Shown piece after piece: positions 16,589 through 24,606 of a stretch of DNA of 64,000 bases. The stretch spans positions 124,001 through 188,000 of the forward strand of contig CAWKOA010000012.1 of the NCBI GenBank assembly GCA_963851025.1, read 5' to 3'. A model generated the notes under the pieces. The model saw only the letters and a program-made list of their open reading frames with translations. It ran no database searches and had not been told where the DNA came from. How positions within the stretch are numbered: the first letter of the stretch is position 1; the number at the start of each line of letters is the position of its first letter. Both the position numbers and the translations under genes were made by a program. This DNA is from RYN-230 sp963851025. Its GTDB lineage: Bacteria; Actinomycetota; Actinomycetes; Streptosporangiales; Streptosporangiaceae.

Positions 16589-17275
16589 CTATCGAGCCCG
16601 TTTCGTGGGGTGGCCACGCTGGCTGGGTGCGCCTCGGCTTGAGCCGAGGATGATGTCCTTCAGCTCCGCCAAGGTCTGGATCCGGTAGTGCGCCTGCGAG
16701 AAGTCGTGTGACTTCGTGAACTCGTTGTAGACGACGGCACAGTCGATGCCGGCTGCTACCGCGGAGCGCAGCCCTCTGGCCGAGTCCTCCACGACCAGGG
16801 CCTCTTCCTCGGGGGCTCCGAACCGGTTGAGGGCCGTCAGGTAGGGCTCCGGGTCTGGCTTGGCCCTCGTGTAATCGTCGCGGACGAGGACGAAGTCCAT
16901 GTACTGCCTGATGTGACGGCCTTGGTGGATCAGCTCAAAGTCCTCGCGCTTGGAGGTGGTCACGATCGCCATGCGCACGTAGTGCGACAGTTCGGCGAGT
17001 GCCCCGGCGACGCCGTCGATCTCGATCGCCTCGGTCCGCAGGTACTCCTGGTAGTAGGCGCTCCGGATCTCACGCAGCGTGTCGATGGTGTGATCATCAA
17101 CCCCGGCCGCCCTGGCTTGAGCCCAGGTGCCTGCGCCTTGGCTCATGTCCAGGAGGTACTGGTCCGGGTCCAGCAGCAAGCCGATCTCGGCCAGCGCACG
17201 TTCGCCGGCCTTGTAGTACCAGTGCTCGGTATCGACCAGCACACCGTCGTGATCGAACAAGATGTACTTCTTCAC
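16589..17275 (-). CDS. HAD-superfamily hydrolase (phosphatase/phosphomutase-like)
   Basis: The protein has 228 residues. It starts MKKYILFDHDGVLVDTEHWY, giving HAD motif I (D-x-D-G-x-x-x-D). VTTSKREDFEL is motif II, KPDPEPYLTALN carries the motif III Lys, and VVEDSARGLRSAVAAG is motif IV. The helical cap between motifs I and II places it with beta-phosphoglucomutase/phosphatase-like subfamily I enzymes, which act on small phosphorylated metabolites. The last about 20 residues are basic and variable. The G+C is a little lower than the chromosome, and it sits as cargo inside the small tRNA-Phe element. The substrate is unknown. Confidence 0.88.
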   Translation of the reverse strand: MKKYILFDHDGVLVDTEHWYYKAGERALAEIGLLLDPDQYLLDMSQGAGTWAQARAAGVDDHTIDTLREIRSAYYQEYLRTEAIEIDGVAGALAELSHYVRMAIVTTSKREDFELIHQGRHIRQYMDFVLVRDDYTRAKPDPEPYLTALNRFGAPEEEALVVEDSARGLRSAVAAGIDCAVVYNEFTKSHDFSQAHYRIQTLAELKDIILGSSRGAPSQRGHPTKRAR

Positions 17276-17558
17276 CTAAGCGTTCCTATCCCGGCGGCCC
17301 GGAATGGCGACAGCAAGACCATGCGGCGCACGAGGCGAGCCATGGAGGCGACCGTCTCCGGCGGAACGAACGCTGTTGCCGCCGTAATCATCCCCGGCCG
17401 GGGTGGCAGGAGGACCAGACCTTCGCCCTCCCTGCTCAAGGGTCAACCAGAGGACCCGACCTTGGAACGGAAGGGGACCTCGCGATCCACAGCCTCATCC
17501 TGCCGGACCAACATCCGCATCTGCCGCGGGCCGGACGTCAGGCCGAGCCTTCTGCGTG

Positions 17559-17783
17559 TTACAGCAGACGTTGCAGTTCCTCGACGGTCAGGCCGGTGTC
17601 CGAAAGAATTCCGCGCAGCGTTCCCTTGGCCACATCGCGACCTTGATGTACCGGGACCGTGGTCCCGCGCCCATCGGGATGACGCATGATGTGGTGGCTG
17701 CCGGCAACCCGGGCCACTTTGAACCCAGCTTTTTCTAACGCGCGGACGACCCGTTCGCCGCGCACGGACGGCACTGGCGGCAT
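17559..17783 (-). CDS. hicA: HicA-family toxin (mRNA interferase)
   Basis: The product has 74 residues. RGERVVRALEKAGFKVARVA, then GSHHIMRHPDGRGTTVPVH, is the double-stranded-RNA-binding-like HicA fold with its catalytic His in the 'GSHH' strand. GTLRGILSDTGLTVEELQRL forms the closing helix. HicA toxins cleave mRNA and are neutralised by HicB. ATG 17783 overlaps the HicB stop (ATGA), so the pair is translationally coupled with the antitoxin first. Length and residues look intact. It lies inside the tRNA-Phe element, where a toxin-antitoxin pair would help retention. Confidence 0.9.
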   Translation of the reverse strand: MPPVPSVRGERVVRALEKAGFKVARVAGSHHIMRHPDGRGTTVPVHQGRDVAKGTLRGILSDTGLTVEELQRLL

Positions 17784-17992
17784 CAGGCCACGTCAACCGT
17801 CAGGGTCAGCTCGTCCGGGGCGCCAAACTCAGCGACCAGGCCTTCGAGTGCCTCGCGCAAGTCCGCGACCGCAGCCTCGGCGGTATCGCCTTCGCCGTTA
17901 GCCCCCACGCCCGGACGCAACTGCGCGTGAGCGCACCAGATGCCGTCTTCGTCCTGCTCGACGGTGTAAGGGACGTGCACAGCCCGGGTCAT
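17783..17992 (-). CDS. hicB: HicB-family antitoxin
   Basis: The product has 69 residues. VPYTVEQDEDGIWCAHAQLR, then GVGANGEGDTAEAAVADLREAL, is the partial RNase-H-like HicB fold that plugs the HicA active site. The C-terminus ends soon after, with no ribbon-helix-helix or Xre domain, so any autoregulation would need another DNA-binding partner. GGGAGGAG lies about 10 bases upstream of ATG 17992. The stop overlaps the HicA start. This is a short HicB variant of the kind frequent in actinomycetes. Confidence 0.85.
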   Translation of the reverse strand: MTRAVHVPYTVEQDEDGIWCAHAQLRPGVGANGEGDTAEAAVADLREALEGLVAEFGAPDELTLTVDVA

Positions 17993-18436
17993 CGCCGCCG
18001 ACTCCTCCCGAAAAGACTCCCTCAATCGTAGCCTGCCGCCGCAGGCTGCCAGCGAGCCACCGTCGGGTCGCCACTGACTGCTCACAAAGGGTAGTTCCTC
18101 TGCGCTCACGAGCAGCACGGGTGCTCGACGCTTGTTCGCTTTGCGTGGCGACTTCTGGGCCGAGTTGATGGCTGCTGGGTTGCGGGACGACTGCCTCAGC
18201 TCTCCGCACCCGGCGCAAGCGCCGTGCCCGTCCGTGCCTTGCCGAGCCCCACAGAAGCCCCACAAGTGCTTGCTTCCGGAGGGCTCACCACCGGAAGCCC
18301 AAGACGAAACGGGACTACGCGGCACACGGCGGCACGGTCGCTATGATGACGGTGTAGGCCCATTGACCAGCAACTATGCCGGTGAGCTGGGCTGACGCGA
18401 TGCCTACGAGATCTTGGCCCAAGGGGCGACGGAACC
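17993..18436. other. Element right-end spacer
   Basis: About 440 bases between the HicB start and the second attachment-site copy. I see no gene with coding character. It presumably holds the hicBA promoter (complement strand) and the right inner end of the integrated element. Confidence 0.5.
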
Positions 18437-18480
18437 CCTGAAAAGCGGAAGGTCGGCGGTTCGACCCCGCCCCTGACCAC
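18437..18480 (+). repeat. Attachment-site core, copy 2 (attR-like)
   Basis: This is an exact 44-base repeat of 15148-15191 (tRNA-Phe anticodon stem to 3' end). The 5' half of a tRNA is missing, so it is not a gene. Downstream, GCATCGGCCAGCCCTCTCAC and a hairpin with loop CTAAC (18512-18534) also match the tRNA-Phe flank, followed by GGGGAGTGCCATGGCGC, which is shared with the hairpin at 50925-50966. Confidence 0.85.
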
Positions 18481-18801
18481 CCTTGTCCCGCAGCATCGGC
18501 CAGCCCTCTCACCTGCGCTAACCGCGGGAAGAGGGGAGTGCCATGGCGCTGAGTGCGCTCTCGCAGTTCAAGATCCCCTCAGAAAGCCCACAAGTCGGTA
18601 TTGCCGGGGGTGCCTGCTAGAGGGGGTGATGCCCCCGGCGGCGGGTCATCGCGGCCTGCAGTTCGCCAGGGCCGGGATCGTCAGCCGCCAGCACGCCCAG
18701 CGCCAGGCCGGCACGGCGGGCGGGTATTCCTGGTACCACTCGATGATGGCGACCCGCTACTCCGGCTCGTCTGGCTCGATGATGGGCAGTAGCTCCTACA
18801 G
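18481..18801. other. Spacer with a possible Met/Ser-rich gene remnant
   Basis: After the attachment repeat, the plus-strand frame around 18717-18800 reads GYSWYHSMMATRYSGSSGSM and ends at a stop before the next gene. Met/Ser/Gly-rich tails of this kind occur in small actinobacterial metal-related proteins. No complete gene can be drawn. Confidence 0.3.
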
Positions 18802-19128
18802 ATGCGGCATGCGATCCCGCAGGTCTACGTGGGCTACAAGCAGCTTCATGATTCTGCCCTGGCGCCTGGTGTGCTGGATTCCAGGACGAAGGAACTTATC
18901 GCCCTGGCCATCGCGGTCAGCAAGGAATGTGACGGATGCATCGCGGCGCACGCACATGCGGCGGTGCTGCACGGGGCGAGCCCGCAGGAAGCCGCCGAGG
19001 CGATCGGCGTCACTTTCCTCATGAACGGCGGCCCGGCCACCGTCTACGGGGCGCGGGCGTTCGCCGCCTTCCAGGAGTTCTATGGCCAGCAGGCCGGCCA
19101 GACGGACCGGCACCTGCCCGCTGGATAA
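18802..19128 (+). CDS. Carboxymuconolactone decarboxylase/AhpD-like protein
   Basis: The protein has 108 residues. TKELIALAIAVSKECDGCIA contains the redox CxxC (C-D-G-C) followed by AHAHAAVLHGAS with the conserved His, and GVTFLMNGGPATVYGARA completes the helical CMD domain. Proteins with this C-x-x-C...H pattern act as AhpD-type alkylhydroperoxidases or thiol-disulfide partners. It could serve peroxide or reactive-sulfur defence next to the sulfur genes, but that is inference. The N-terminus is slightly short for the family. ATG 18802 has only a weak ribosome binding site. Confidence 0.85.
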   Translation: MRHAIPQVYVGYKQLHDSALAPGVLDSRTKELIALAIAVSKECDGCIAAHAHAAVLHGASPQEAAEAIGVTFLMNGGPATVYGARAFAAFQEFYGQQAGQTDRHLPAG

Positions 19129-19167
19129 GCGCGGAGGATGCCTCCTGTACAGCGGGCAGCGGGCTGG

Positions 19168-21474
19168 TCAGGTGAGCCCAGGCGGGAGGGGATCCGGGCG
19201 GAAGCGGCGCAGCCGCAGGCTGTTGGACACGACGAAGACCGAGCTGAACGCCATGGCGGCGGCGGAGATCAGCGGGTTGAGGAAGCCGAGCGCGGCCAGC
19301 GGGATGGCGGCGGCGTTGTAGGCGAAGGCCCAGAACAGGTTGCCCTTGATGGTGCGCAGGGTACGCCGGGACAGCCGGATCGCGTCGGGCACCGCCAGCA
19401 GGTCCCCGCGGACCAGGGTGAGGTCCGCTGCCTCCATCGCGGCGTCGGTGCCGGTGCCCATGGCCAGGCCCAGGTCCGCCTGGGCCAGGGCGGCGGCGTC
19501 GTTCACGCCGTCGCCGACCATGGCCACTACCCGCCCGTCGTCCTGCAGCCCGCTGATGGCCGCAGCTTTCCCGGCTGGCAGCACCCCGGCGATGACCTCA
19601 CTGATTCCCGCCTGGCCGGCGACCGCCCGGGCTGCGCGGTCGTTGTCCCCGGTGAGCAGCACCGGCTCCAGGCCCATCCGGCGCAGTGTGGCCACCGCCT
19701 CCGCCGACGTGGGCTTGATCGTGTCGGCGACCACCAGCACACCGCGGACCTGCCCGTCCCACCCGGCGAATACGGCAGTCTGCCCGGCCGCCTCCGCGTC
19801 GTCGGCCCGCGCGGCCAGGGCCGCTGGGATGGGCTGCGCCCACTCGGTCGTGATCCAGTCCTGGCGGCCAGCCACGACCGCGTGGCCTTCGGTCACCCCG
19901 GACACGCCGAGCCCGTGGTGGCCGGTGAAACCCTCAACGCCGGGCAAGCTGGTACCGGGCTGGTCGCGGGCGGCGGCGGCGATGGCTGCGGCGATCGGGT
20001 GCCCGGAGGCGTCTTCCACCGCCCCGGCCAGGCGGAGCACCTGAGCCGGGTCCTCGCCGGGTGCGGCGGCCACATCGGCCAGCGTCATCCGCCCGGTGGT
20101 GACGGTGCCGGTCTTATCCAGTACCACCGTGTCGATGGTGCGGGTGGACTCCAGGACTTCTGGTCCCTTGATCAGGATGCCGAGCTGGGCGCCCCGGCCG
20201 GTGCCCACCAGCAGGGCGGTCGGCGTGGCCAGCCCCATCGCGCACGGGCAGGCGATGATCAGTACCGCGACCGCGGCGGTGAACGCCGCGCCTGCGGGCT
20301 GCCCGGCGGCCAGCCAGCCGGCCAGCGTGACGATAGCGACCCCCATGACCACGGGGACGAAGACCGCCGAGATCCGGTCAGCCAGCCGCTGTACCGGTGC
20401 CTTGCGGGCCTGCGCCTCCGTGACGAGCCGGGTGATCTGGGCCAGTTGCGTGTCGCTGCCGACTCGTGTCGCGCGCACGACCAGGCGGCCGCTGATGCTG
20501 ACCGTGGCGCCGGTGACCGCGTCCCCGGCAGTGACCTCGGCCGGTACAGGTTCCCCCGTCAGCATGGAGGTGTCGACCGCGGAACTGCCGGATTCCACCA
20601 TGCCGTCGGTGGCGATCTTCTCGCCCGGCCGGACTACGAACCGGTCACCGGCCTGCAGTTGCCGGGCCGGGATCCTGGTCTCGGTGCCGTCCCGCAAGAC
20701 CGCGACGTCCCTGGCGCCCAATGACAGCAGCGCGCGAAGCGCCGCACCCGCGTGGCGCTTTGCCCGGGCCTCGAAATAACGGCCCAGCAGGATCAGCACC
20801 GTCACCCCCGTGGCGACATCCAGGTAGATGTCGGCACCCACGGCACCACGCGCCAGCAGGGCGGCGTCCATGTGCGCCCCGGCCCGGCCTGCCGCCCCGA
20901 AGAACAGTGCGTACAGCGACCACAGGTAGGCTGCGCCGACCCCGACCGAGATCAGGGTGTCCATGGTGGCGGCCCCATGCCTGGCGTTGGTGAACGCGGC
21001 GCGGTGGAACGGCCATGCTCCCCACACCGCCACCGGCGAGGCCAGCGCCAGCGAGGCCCACTGCCAGTTCCGGAACTGTGCCGCCGGGACCATCGCCAGT
21101 ACCACCACCGGGACCGCAAGCGCCAGCGATACCAGCAGCCGCTGCCGCAGTGCGGCCTGCTCGTTCCGGGCGTCATCCGGTGATGCCGTTTCCGGCCCGG
21201 CGTCTCCGGGCTCTGCGGGGGGCGGCAGCTCAGCGGTGTACCCGGCCTGCTCCACGGTCAGAACCAGATCGTCCGGGCTGACCGCAGCCGGGAAGCTGAC
21301 CCGGGCGGTCTCAGTGGCGAAGTTGACGGTCGCGGTGACCCCGGGCAGCTTGTTGAGCTTCTTCTCCACCCGCATCGCACACGACGCGCAGGTCATCCCG
21401 CCGATCAACAGCTCCACGTTGCGCCCGAGACCATTCGGGGTGACAACCTGCTGGTCACCGGAAACCGTGCCCAT
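19168..21474 (-). CDS. copA: P1B-type heavy-metal ATPase, probable Cu(I) exporter CopA
   Basis: The protein has 768 residues. An N-terminal metal-binding domain carries GGMTCASC (Cys29, Cys32). Then come eight membrane helices with the intramembrane CPCAMGLATP motif, the phosphorylation site DKTGTVTTG and the hinge GDGVNDAAALAQADLGLAMG. YN in helix 7 and M-x-x-S-S in helix 8 (AMAFSSVFVVSNS) are the signature residues of Cu(I)-specific P1B-1 pumps. It exports cuprous ions across the plasma membrane. AGGAGGGAG lies 11 bases before ATG 21474. A CopZ remnant and a palindrome of the CsoR/CstR type lie upstream. The protein appears intact. Confidence 0.93.
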   Translation of the reverse strand: MGTVSGDQQVVTPNGLGRNVELLIGGMTCASCAMRVEKKLNKLPGVTATVNFATETARVSFPAAVSPDDLVLTVEQAGYTAELPPPAEPGDAGPETASPDDARNEQAALRQRLLVSLALAVPVVVLAMVPAAQFRNWQWASLALASPVAVWGAWPFHRAAFTNARHGAATMDTLISVGVGAAYLWSLYALFFGAAGRAGAHMDAALLARGAVGADIYLDVATGVTVLILLGRYFEARAKRHAGAALRALLSLGARDVAVLRDGTETRIPARQLQAGDRFVVRPGEKIATDGMVESGSSAVDTSMLTGEPVPAEVTAGDAVTGATVSISGRLVVRATRVGSDTQLAQITRLVTEAQARKAPVQRLADRISAVFVPVVMGVAIVTLAGWLAAGQPAGAAFTAAVAVLIIACPCAMGLATPTALLVGTGRGAQLGILIKGPEVLESTRTIDTVVLDKTGTVTTGRMTLADVAAAPGEDPAQVLRLAGAVEDASGHPIAAAIAAAARDQPGTSLPGVEGFTGHHGLGVSGVTEGHAVVAGRQDWITTEWAQPIPAALAARADDAEAAGQTAVFAGWDGQVRGVLVVADTIKPTSAEAVATLRRMGLEPVLLTGDNDRAARAVAGQAGISEVIAGVLPAGKAAAISGLQDDGRVVAMVGDGVNDAAALAQADLGLAMGTGTDAAMEAADLTLVRGDLLAVPDAIRLSRRTLRTIKGNLFWAFAYNAAAIPLAALGFLNPLISAAAMAFSSVFVVSNSLRLRRFRPDPLPPGLT

Positions 21475-21533
21475 GAGCTTCGTGCTCCCTCCTGCGCGCA
21501 GGCCACGTCCTGGGGCCGGCGGGACCAGCCCGG

Positions 21534-21650
21534 CTACTTCACTGCGAGGCAGTAGTCCCCGGCCTCACCCAGGGCGCCGGCCACCGCCTGTTCAGCCAGC
21601 GGCGCGTCGCTGACCACTGTGGCGGATGGGGTCTCCTTGCCGCGCTGGAG
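21534..21650 (-). pseudogene. C-terminal remnant of a CopZ-like copper chaperone (HMA domain)
   Basis: The minus-strand frame reads TPSATVVSDAPLAEQAVAGA, then LGEAGDYCLAVK and TAG (21534-21536). This matches the last third of an HMA domain, in which 'vt.tSd.pL....v..al.eaGdY.l' is typical of CopZ. The metal-binding M-x-C-x-x-C half is missing and an in-frame stop precedes the fragment. Its place directly upstream of copA fits a former copZ-copA operon. Confidence 0.5.
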
Positions 21651-21737
21651 TCCGTGTCGCGCTCACGATGTAACCCTGTGCCCCGCTTACCGGTGGGGAT
21701 AGGGACATCGGCCCTCATGCATCAGGACGTACGTCAT

Positions 21738-21753
21738 TACCCCCGGGGGGTAT
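21738..21753. promoter_or_regulatory. CsoR/CstR-type operator, site 1
   Basis: TACCCCCGGGGGGTAT is a near-perfect G-tract palindrome of the type bound by CsoR-family repressors. It lies upstream of the copZ remnant/copA and downstream of the DUF302 gene, all on the minus strand, so it most likely controls copA. Confidence 0.65.
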
Positions 21754-21828
21754 CTCATGATGATCCAATCGTACCGCCGCGGGTCATGCAGCACCCGGCA
21801 CCCGGGATCGCCAGGCCCGCGGCGGGCC

Positions 21829-22233
21829 TCAGCGGGTTACGCGGCTCTCGGACAGCGAGTCCAGGGTGGCTCGCAGCCTGCGGGCTGCCTCGTCAGCGAC
21901 CGGCTGGAGTGCGGGCTCGCCGGTGATGGTCACCATGGCCTGCGGGTCGAGCGCCTCAACGATGGTCTGGCCCGCGTCGGTGCGCACCACCACGGTGCAC
22001 GGCAGCAGCAGGCCGATCGAGGAGTCGACGCCGAGGGCCTGGGAGGCCAGGGGCGGATTGCAGACGCCCAGGATGAGGTAGTCCTCCAGGTCCTGGCCGA
22101 GTTTGTCGCGCAGGGTGGCCCGCATGTCGATCTCGGTCAGCACGCCGAAGCCCTGGGCCCTGAGTGCGTCACGCACGCGGGGCACGGCCTCGGCGAATGG
22201 GGCCTGTGTGCGGATGCTGATGCCGTAACTCAT
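21829..22233 (-). CDS. DUF302-domain protein
   Basis: The protein has 134 residues. SIRTQAPFAEAVPRVRDALR, LTEIDMRATLRDKLGQ, YLILGVCNPPLASQAL and GLLLPCTVVVR form the DUF302 alpha/beta fold, including the conserved Cys-containing 'GvCNP..A..aL' and 'LPC.vvv' elements. The family often sits beside copper, sulfur or heme genes, and its activity is not established. GGGGAAG precedes ATG 22233. The CsoR-family regulator lies 32 bases upstream, so the two form an operon. Confidence 0.88.
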   Translation of the reverse strand: MSYGISIRTQAPFAEAVPRVRDALRAQGFGVLTEIDMRATLRDKLGQDLEDYLILGVCNPPLASQALGVDSSIGLLLPCTVVVRTDAGQTIVEALDPQAMVTITGEPALQPVADEAARRLRATLDSLSESRVTR

Positions 22234-22265
22234 ATCTTCCCCGTATCTATTTTCGCCGTTTCTGG

Positions 22266-22529
22266 TCAGGACAGGGTGAGGAACATCTTCTCCATCTGCT
22301 CCTCGGTCATCGGTGATCCCCCGTCCCCGGCGGTGAGGCACTGGCGCATCCCGCTGGCCACGATCTTGAAGCCGGCCCGGTCCAGGGCCCGGGACACCGC
22401 CGCGAGCTGGGTGACCACCTCGGTGCAGTCCCGCCCGGACTCGATCATGGAAATGACCCCGGCCAGCTGGCCCTGGGCGCGACGGAGCCGGTTGAGCACC
22501 TGGCCCTCGGCGTCGTCGTCGATCTTCAT
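22266..22529 (-). CDS. cstR: CsoR-family repressor of the CstR (persulfide-sensing) type
   Basis: The product has 87 residues with the all-helical CsoR fold: VLNRLRRAQGQLAGVISMIE, then CTEVVTQLAAVSRALDRAGF. Cys35 and Cys64 are 29 residues apart, as in CsoR and CstR. The residue four before the second Cys, a copper-ligand His in true CsoR, is Gly60 (SGMRQC). Loss of that His with both Cys kept is the CstR pattern, in which the dithiol forms di- or polysulfide links and the repressor leaves DNA. A matching operator lies 32 bases upstream (22561). Neighbours for rhodanese and persulfide dioxygenase agree. A copper role is not excluded because copA is nearby. Confidence 0.8.
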   Translation of the reverse strand: MKIDDDAEGQVLNRLRRAQGQLAGVISMIESGRDCTEVVTQLAAVSRALDRAGFKIVASGMRQCLTAGDGGSPMTEEQMEKMFLTLS

Positions 22530-22560
22530 CAGCCTCTCCTTGCGTTACAGTCACTCTAAT

Positions 22561-22576
22561 ATACCCTAGGGGGTAT
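22561..22576. promoter_or_regulatory. CsoR/CstR-type operator, site 2
   Basis: ATACCCTAGGGGGTAT lies between the end of the dioxygenase gene and the start of the CsoR-family repressor gene, 32 bases from its ATG, consistent with autoregulation. Confidence 0.75.
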
Positions 22577-22605
22577 AGGTTGGACGCAGCCGGCTGAGCC
22601 GCCCG

Positions 22606-23988
22606 CTATGCCGCCCTCACGGAAGCGGCCCCGCCGACTAGCGGCAGGCCCGCGTCGCTGGCGTGGGTGAACTCGTCGTCCACGGCGACCACAGGGTGCC
22701 CGGCCGCCTGGAGCAGGGATGCGGCGATAACGGCCCGGTAGCCGGACCGGCAGTGCACCCAGACCTCGCCGCGCGGGACCTCGCCGATGCGGGCGGGCAG
22801 ATCCTGGAGCGGGATGTGCAGCGCGCCGTCCAGGTGGCCGTCCGCCCACTCGAGCGCCCGGCGCACATCCAGCACGATGACGGGCCGGTGGTGGCGGACG
22901 GCGGCGAGCTCAGCGAAGCTGGCGACCTGGAAGTAGGCCAGCGGCTGCCCGCCTGCCCAGTCCTGCGGGGTGCCCGTCGCGGCGCCGGCCAGCTGGTCGA
23001 TGCCGATCCGGGCCAGATCCCGCTGGGCCTCCGCGACCTGCTCAGGGGTGTCGCCGAGTAGCGTCAGCGGGCTTCCCCACGGGATCAGCCAGCCCAGGTA
23101 GTTGGTGAAGTCGCCGCCGTGCTCGAAGCTGAGTGATCCGCTGAGGTGCCCGGCGGCGAACGCGCGCCGGCTGCGCAGGTCCACGACCCACTCCCCGGCA
23201 TCGATGCGGGCGGCCAGCTGCGCGGCATCGGCGCGGGCGGGCAGGGTCAGGTCGGGGGCGCCCGGACCGGCCGCGTTGGCGGGGCCCATGCGGGCGTAGT
23301 ACGCGGGGTAGGCGTCCAGGCCGGCCAGCAGTTCCGCCACGTACTGCTCTTCAGCGAGCCTCAGCACCGGGTTGGCGAGCCTTTCCCGGCCGATGGTGGA
23401 GGCGGTGCCCGCGGACTGGGTGGCTGAGCAGAAGCTGCCGAACCCATGCGTGGGGCAGACCGGCGTGTCATCTGGCAGCTGCGCGAGCCGCCGGGCGGAG
23501 GCGTGCTGGGCCGCGGCCAGCGTGGCCTGGTGCGCGGGCCCGAGCAGGTCGGGCCGCCCGGTCGAGCCGTGCAGCAGCGACCCGCCGGTGAACACCGCGG
23601 TCACGCGTCCGGTGGCGGTGTCCTGCAGTGCGTAGGACAGGTGGGTGAAGGTGTGCCCCGGGGTGGCGATCACCTGCACCGCCATCGTCTCTCCCACCGC
23701 GATGGCATCACCGTCGCTGACCGGGGTCCGGTCGAAGGCCACCTCATCGTCGGCGTTGACGTGGTAAGCCGCGCCGGTCACCCGGGCCAGGGCCAGGCCG
23801 CCGCTGACGTAGTCGTTGTGAATATGGGTCTCGAACACGTGCGTGATGCGGACCCCGCGCCCGGCGGCAGCCGCGAGCAACCGGTCGATGTCCCGCTGCG
23901 GATCCACCACCAGCGCCACCCGCCCGTCGGTGGCCAGGTAGCTGCGGTCACCCAGCGCCGGGGTGTCGATGCTGACGACCTCGATCAT
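22606..23988 (-). CDS. cstB: Persulfide dioxygenase-rhodanese fusion (CstB-like), copy 1
   Basis: The protein has 460 residues. Residues 1-240 form a metallo-beta-lactamase domain of the ETHE1 type, with the iron-binding H-x-H-x-D (His55, His57, Asp59 in THIHNDYVSGG) and GHTFTH later. A first rhodanese-like domain (WVVDLRSRRAFAAGHLSGSL) lacks an active-site Cys. The last domain has one at Cys413 (VHCRSGYRA). This MBL, pseudo-rhodanese, rhodanese order is that of CstB, which oxidises persulfides to sulfite and handles thiosulfate. It overlaps the upstream rhodanese gene by 4 bases (ATGA at 23985-23988), forming an operon behind operator site 3. A paralogue of equal length is at 36067. Confidence 0.92.
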   Translation of the reverse strand: MIEVVSIDTPALGDRSYLATDGRVALVVDPQRDIDRLLAAAAGRGVRITHVFETHIHNDYVSGGLALARVTGAAYHVNADDEVAFDRTPVSDGDAIAVGETMAVQVIATPGHTFTHLSYALQDTATGRVTAVFTGGSLLHGSTGRPDLLGPAHQATLAAAQHASARRLAQLPDDTPVCPTHGFGSFCSATQSAGTASTIGRERLANPVLRLAEEQYVAELLAGLDAYPAYYARMGPANAAGPGAPDLTLPARADAAQLAARIDAGEWVVDLRSRRAFAAGHLSGSLSFEHGGDFTNYLGWLIPWGSPLTLLGDTPEQVAEAQRDLARIGIDQLAGAATGTPQDWAGGQPLAYFQVASFAELAAVRHHRPVIVLDVRRALEWADGHLDGALHIPLQDLPARIGEVPRGEVWVHCRSGYRAVIAASLLQAAGHPVVAVDDEFTHASDAGLPLVGGAASVRAA

Positions 23989-24329
23989 CGCCGGGCCCCG
24001 CTTTCCTGCCCGGACCCGGACGCCGGGGTCACCAGCGGCCCGCCCGCCGCGGCCCAGGCCCTGGTCCCGCCGGCCACCGACCATGCCTCGATGCCGGCCG
24101 AGGCCATCTGCGCCGCGGCGGCCAGGCTCCGGTTGCCAGTGGCGCAGATGACATAGACCGGCCGGCTGCGGGGCAGCTCGCGCAGCCGCGCCCGCACCGC
24201 TGCCATCGGCATCAGCGTGGCGCCGGGAACGTGCCCGGCCGCGTACTCGAACGGTTCCCTGACATCCACCACGACGCCCCCGTCCCGGTGCGCCGCCGCG
24301 AAAGCGGGGACGTCCACCTCACGAACCAT
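23985..24329 (-). CDS. Single-domain rhodanese (thiosulfate/persulfide sulfurtransferase)
   Basis: The protein has 114 residues. VVVDVREPFEYAAGHVPGAT is the rhodanese CH2A-like entry, and VYVICATGNRSLAAAAQMAS carries the active-site loop C-A-T-G-N-R, followed by GGTRAW. Such proteins move sulfane sulfur between thiosulfate, persulfides and acceptors. It is the first gene of a minus-strand operon with the CstB-like dioxygenase, coupled by a 4-base overlap, so it may supply or receive persulfide. AAGGAG precedes ATG 24329. Operator site 3 lies 15 bases upstream of the start. The last about 15 residues are a variable tail. Confidence 0.93.
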   Translation of the reverse strand: MVREVDVPAFAAAHRDGGVVVDVREPFEYAAGHVPGATLMPMAAVRARLRELPRSRPVYVICATGNRSLAAAAQMASAGIEAWSVAGGTRAWAAAGGPLVTPASGSGQESGARR

Positions 24330-24343
24330 GATCAGCTCCTTGT

Positions 24344-24359
24344 ATACCCCGGTGGGTAT
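24344..24359. promoter_or_regulatory. CsoR/CstR-type operator, site 3
   Basis: ATACCCCGGTGGGTAT lies 15 bases before the ATG of the rhodanese-cstB operon (minus strand), overlapping the expected promoter/leader. Repressor binding here would block that operon. Confidence 0.75.
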
Positions 24360-24401
24360 CTAATTTCAGCCACCATAACGGGCGGAGGCGCTGGGGCGCA
24401 A

Positions 24402-24419
24402 ATACCCCCGGGGGCATAT
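24402..24419. promoter_or_regulatory. CsoR/CstR-type operator, site 4
   Basis: ATACCCCCGGGGGCATAT has one imperfect arm. It lies 58 bases from site 3 in the divergent region between the rhodanese operon and the plus-strand genes that lead to the molybdoenzyme. Confidence 0.6.
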
Positions 24420-24606
24420 CGGGTCGAGGCGGAGAGGCGTCACGGTGAGTCTCCGGCGGACCGCGGCTCCCCTGACTGCCCAACGCCCGGCCCCGCTCGC
24501 GGCCAGGACCGCTCGCGCCCGCCAGCCGGGCGCAGGCCCGGCGCCGGGGCGCCGCGGCGCGAATGGGCGTCGCTCGTGACGGCGCACCCGCGGATCGCTT
24601 GGTAGC

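Noticed and set aside
18420..18500. A second tRNA-Phe gene
   Set aside because: Only the anticodon stem to 3' end is present. The acceptor 5' strand and D-arm are missing, so it is an attachment-site copy, not a gene.
18240..18600. Two similar stretches (CAGAAGCCCCACAAGTGCTTG near 18250, CAGAAAGCCCACAAGTCGG near 18580) as a second attachment site
   Set aside because: Only about 15 bases match, with differences. No integrase or target gene is tied to them, so they may be chance or old duplication.
19138..20724. 528-residue plus-strand frame opposite copA
   Set aside because: Gln/Arg/Gly-rich shadow of copA, with no motif or ribosome binding site.
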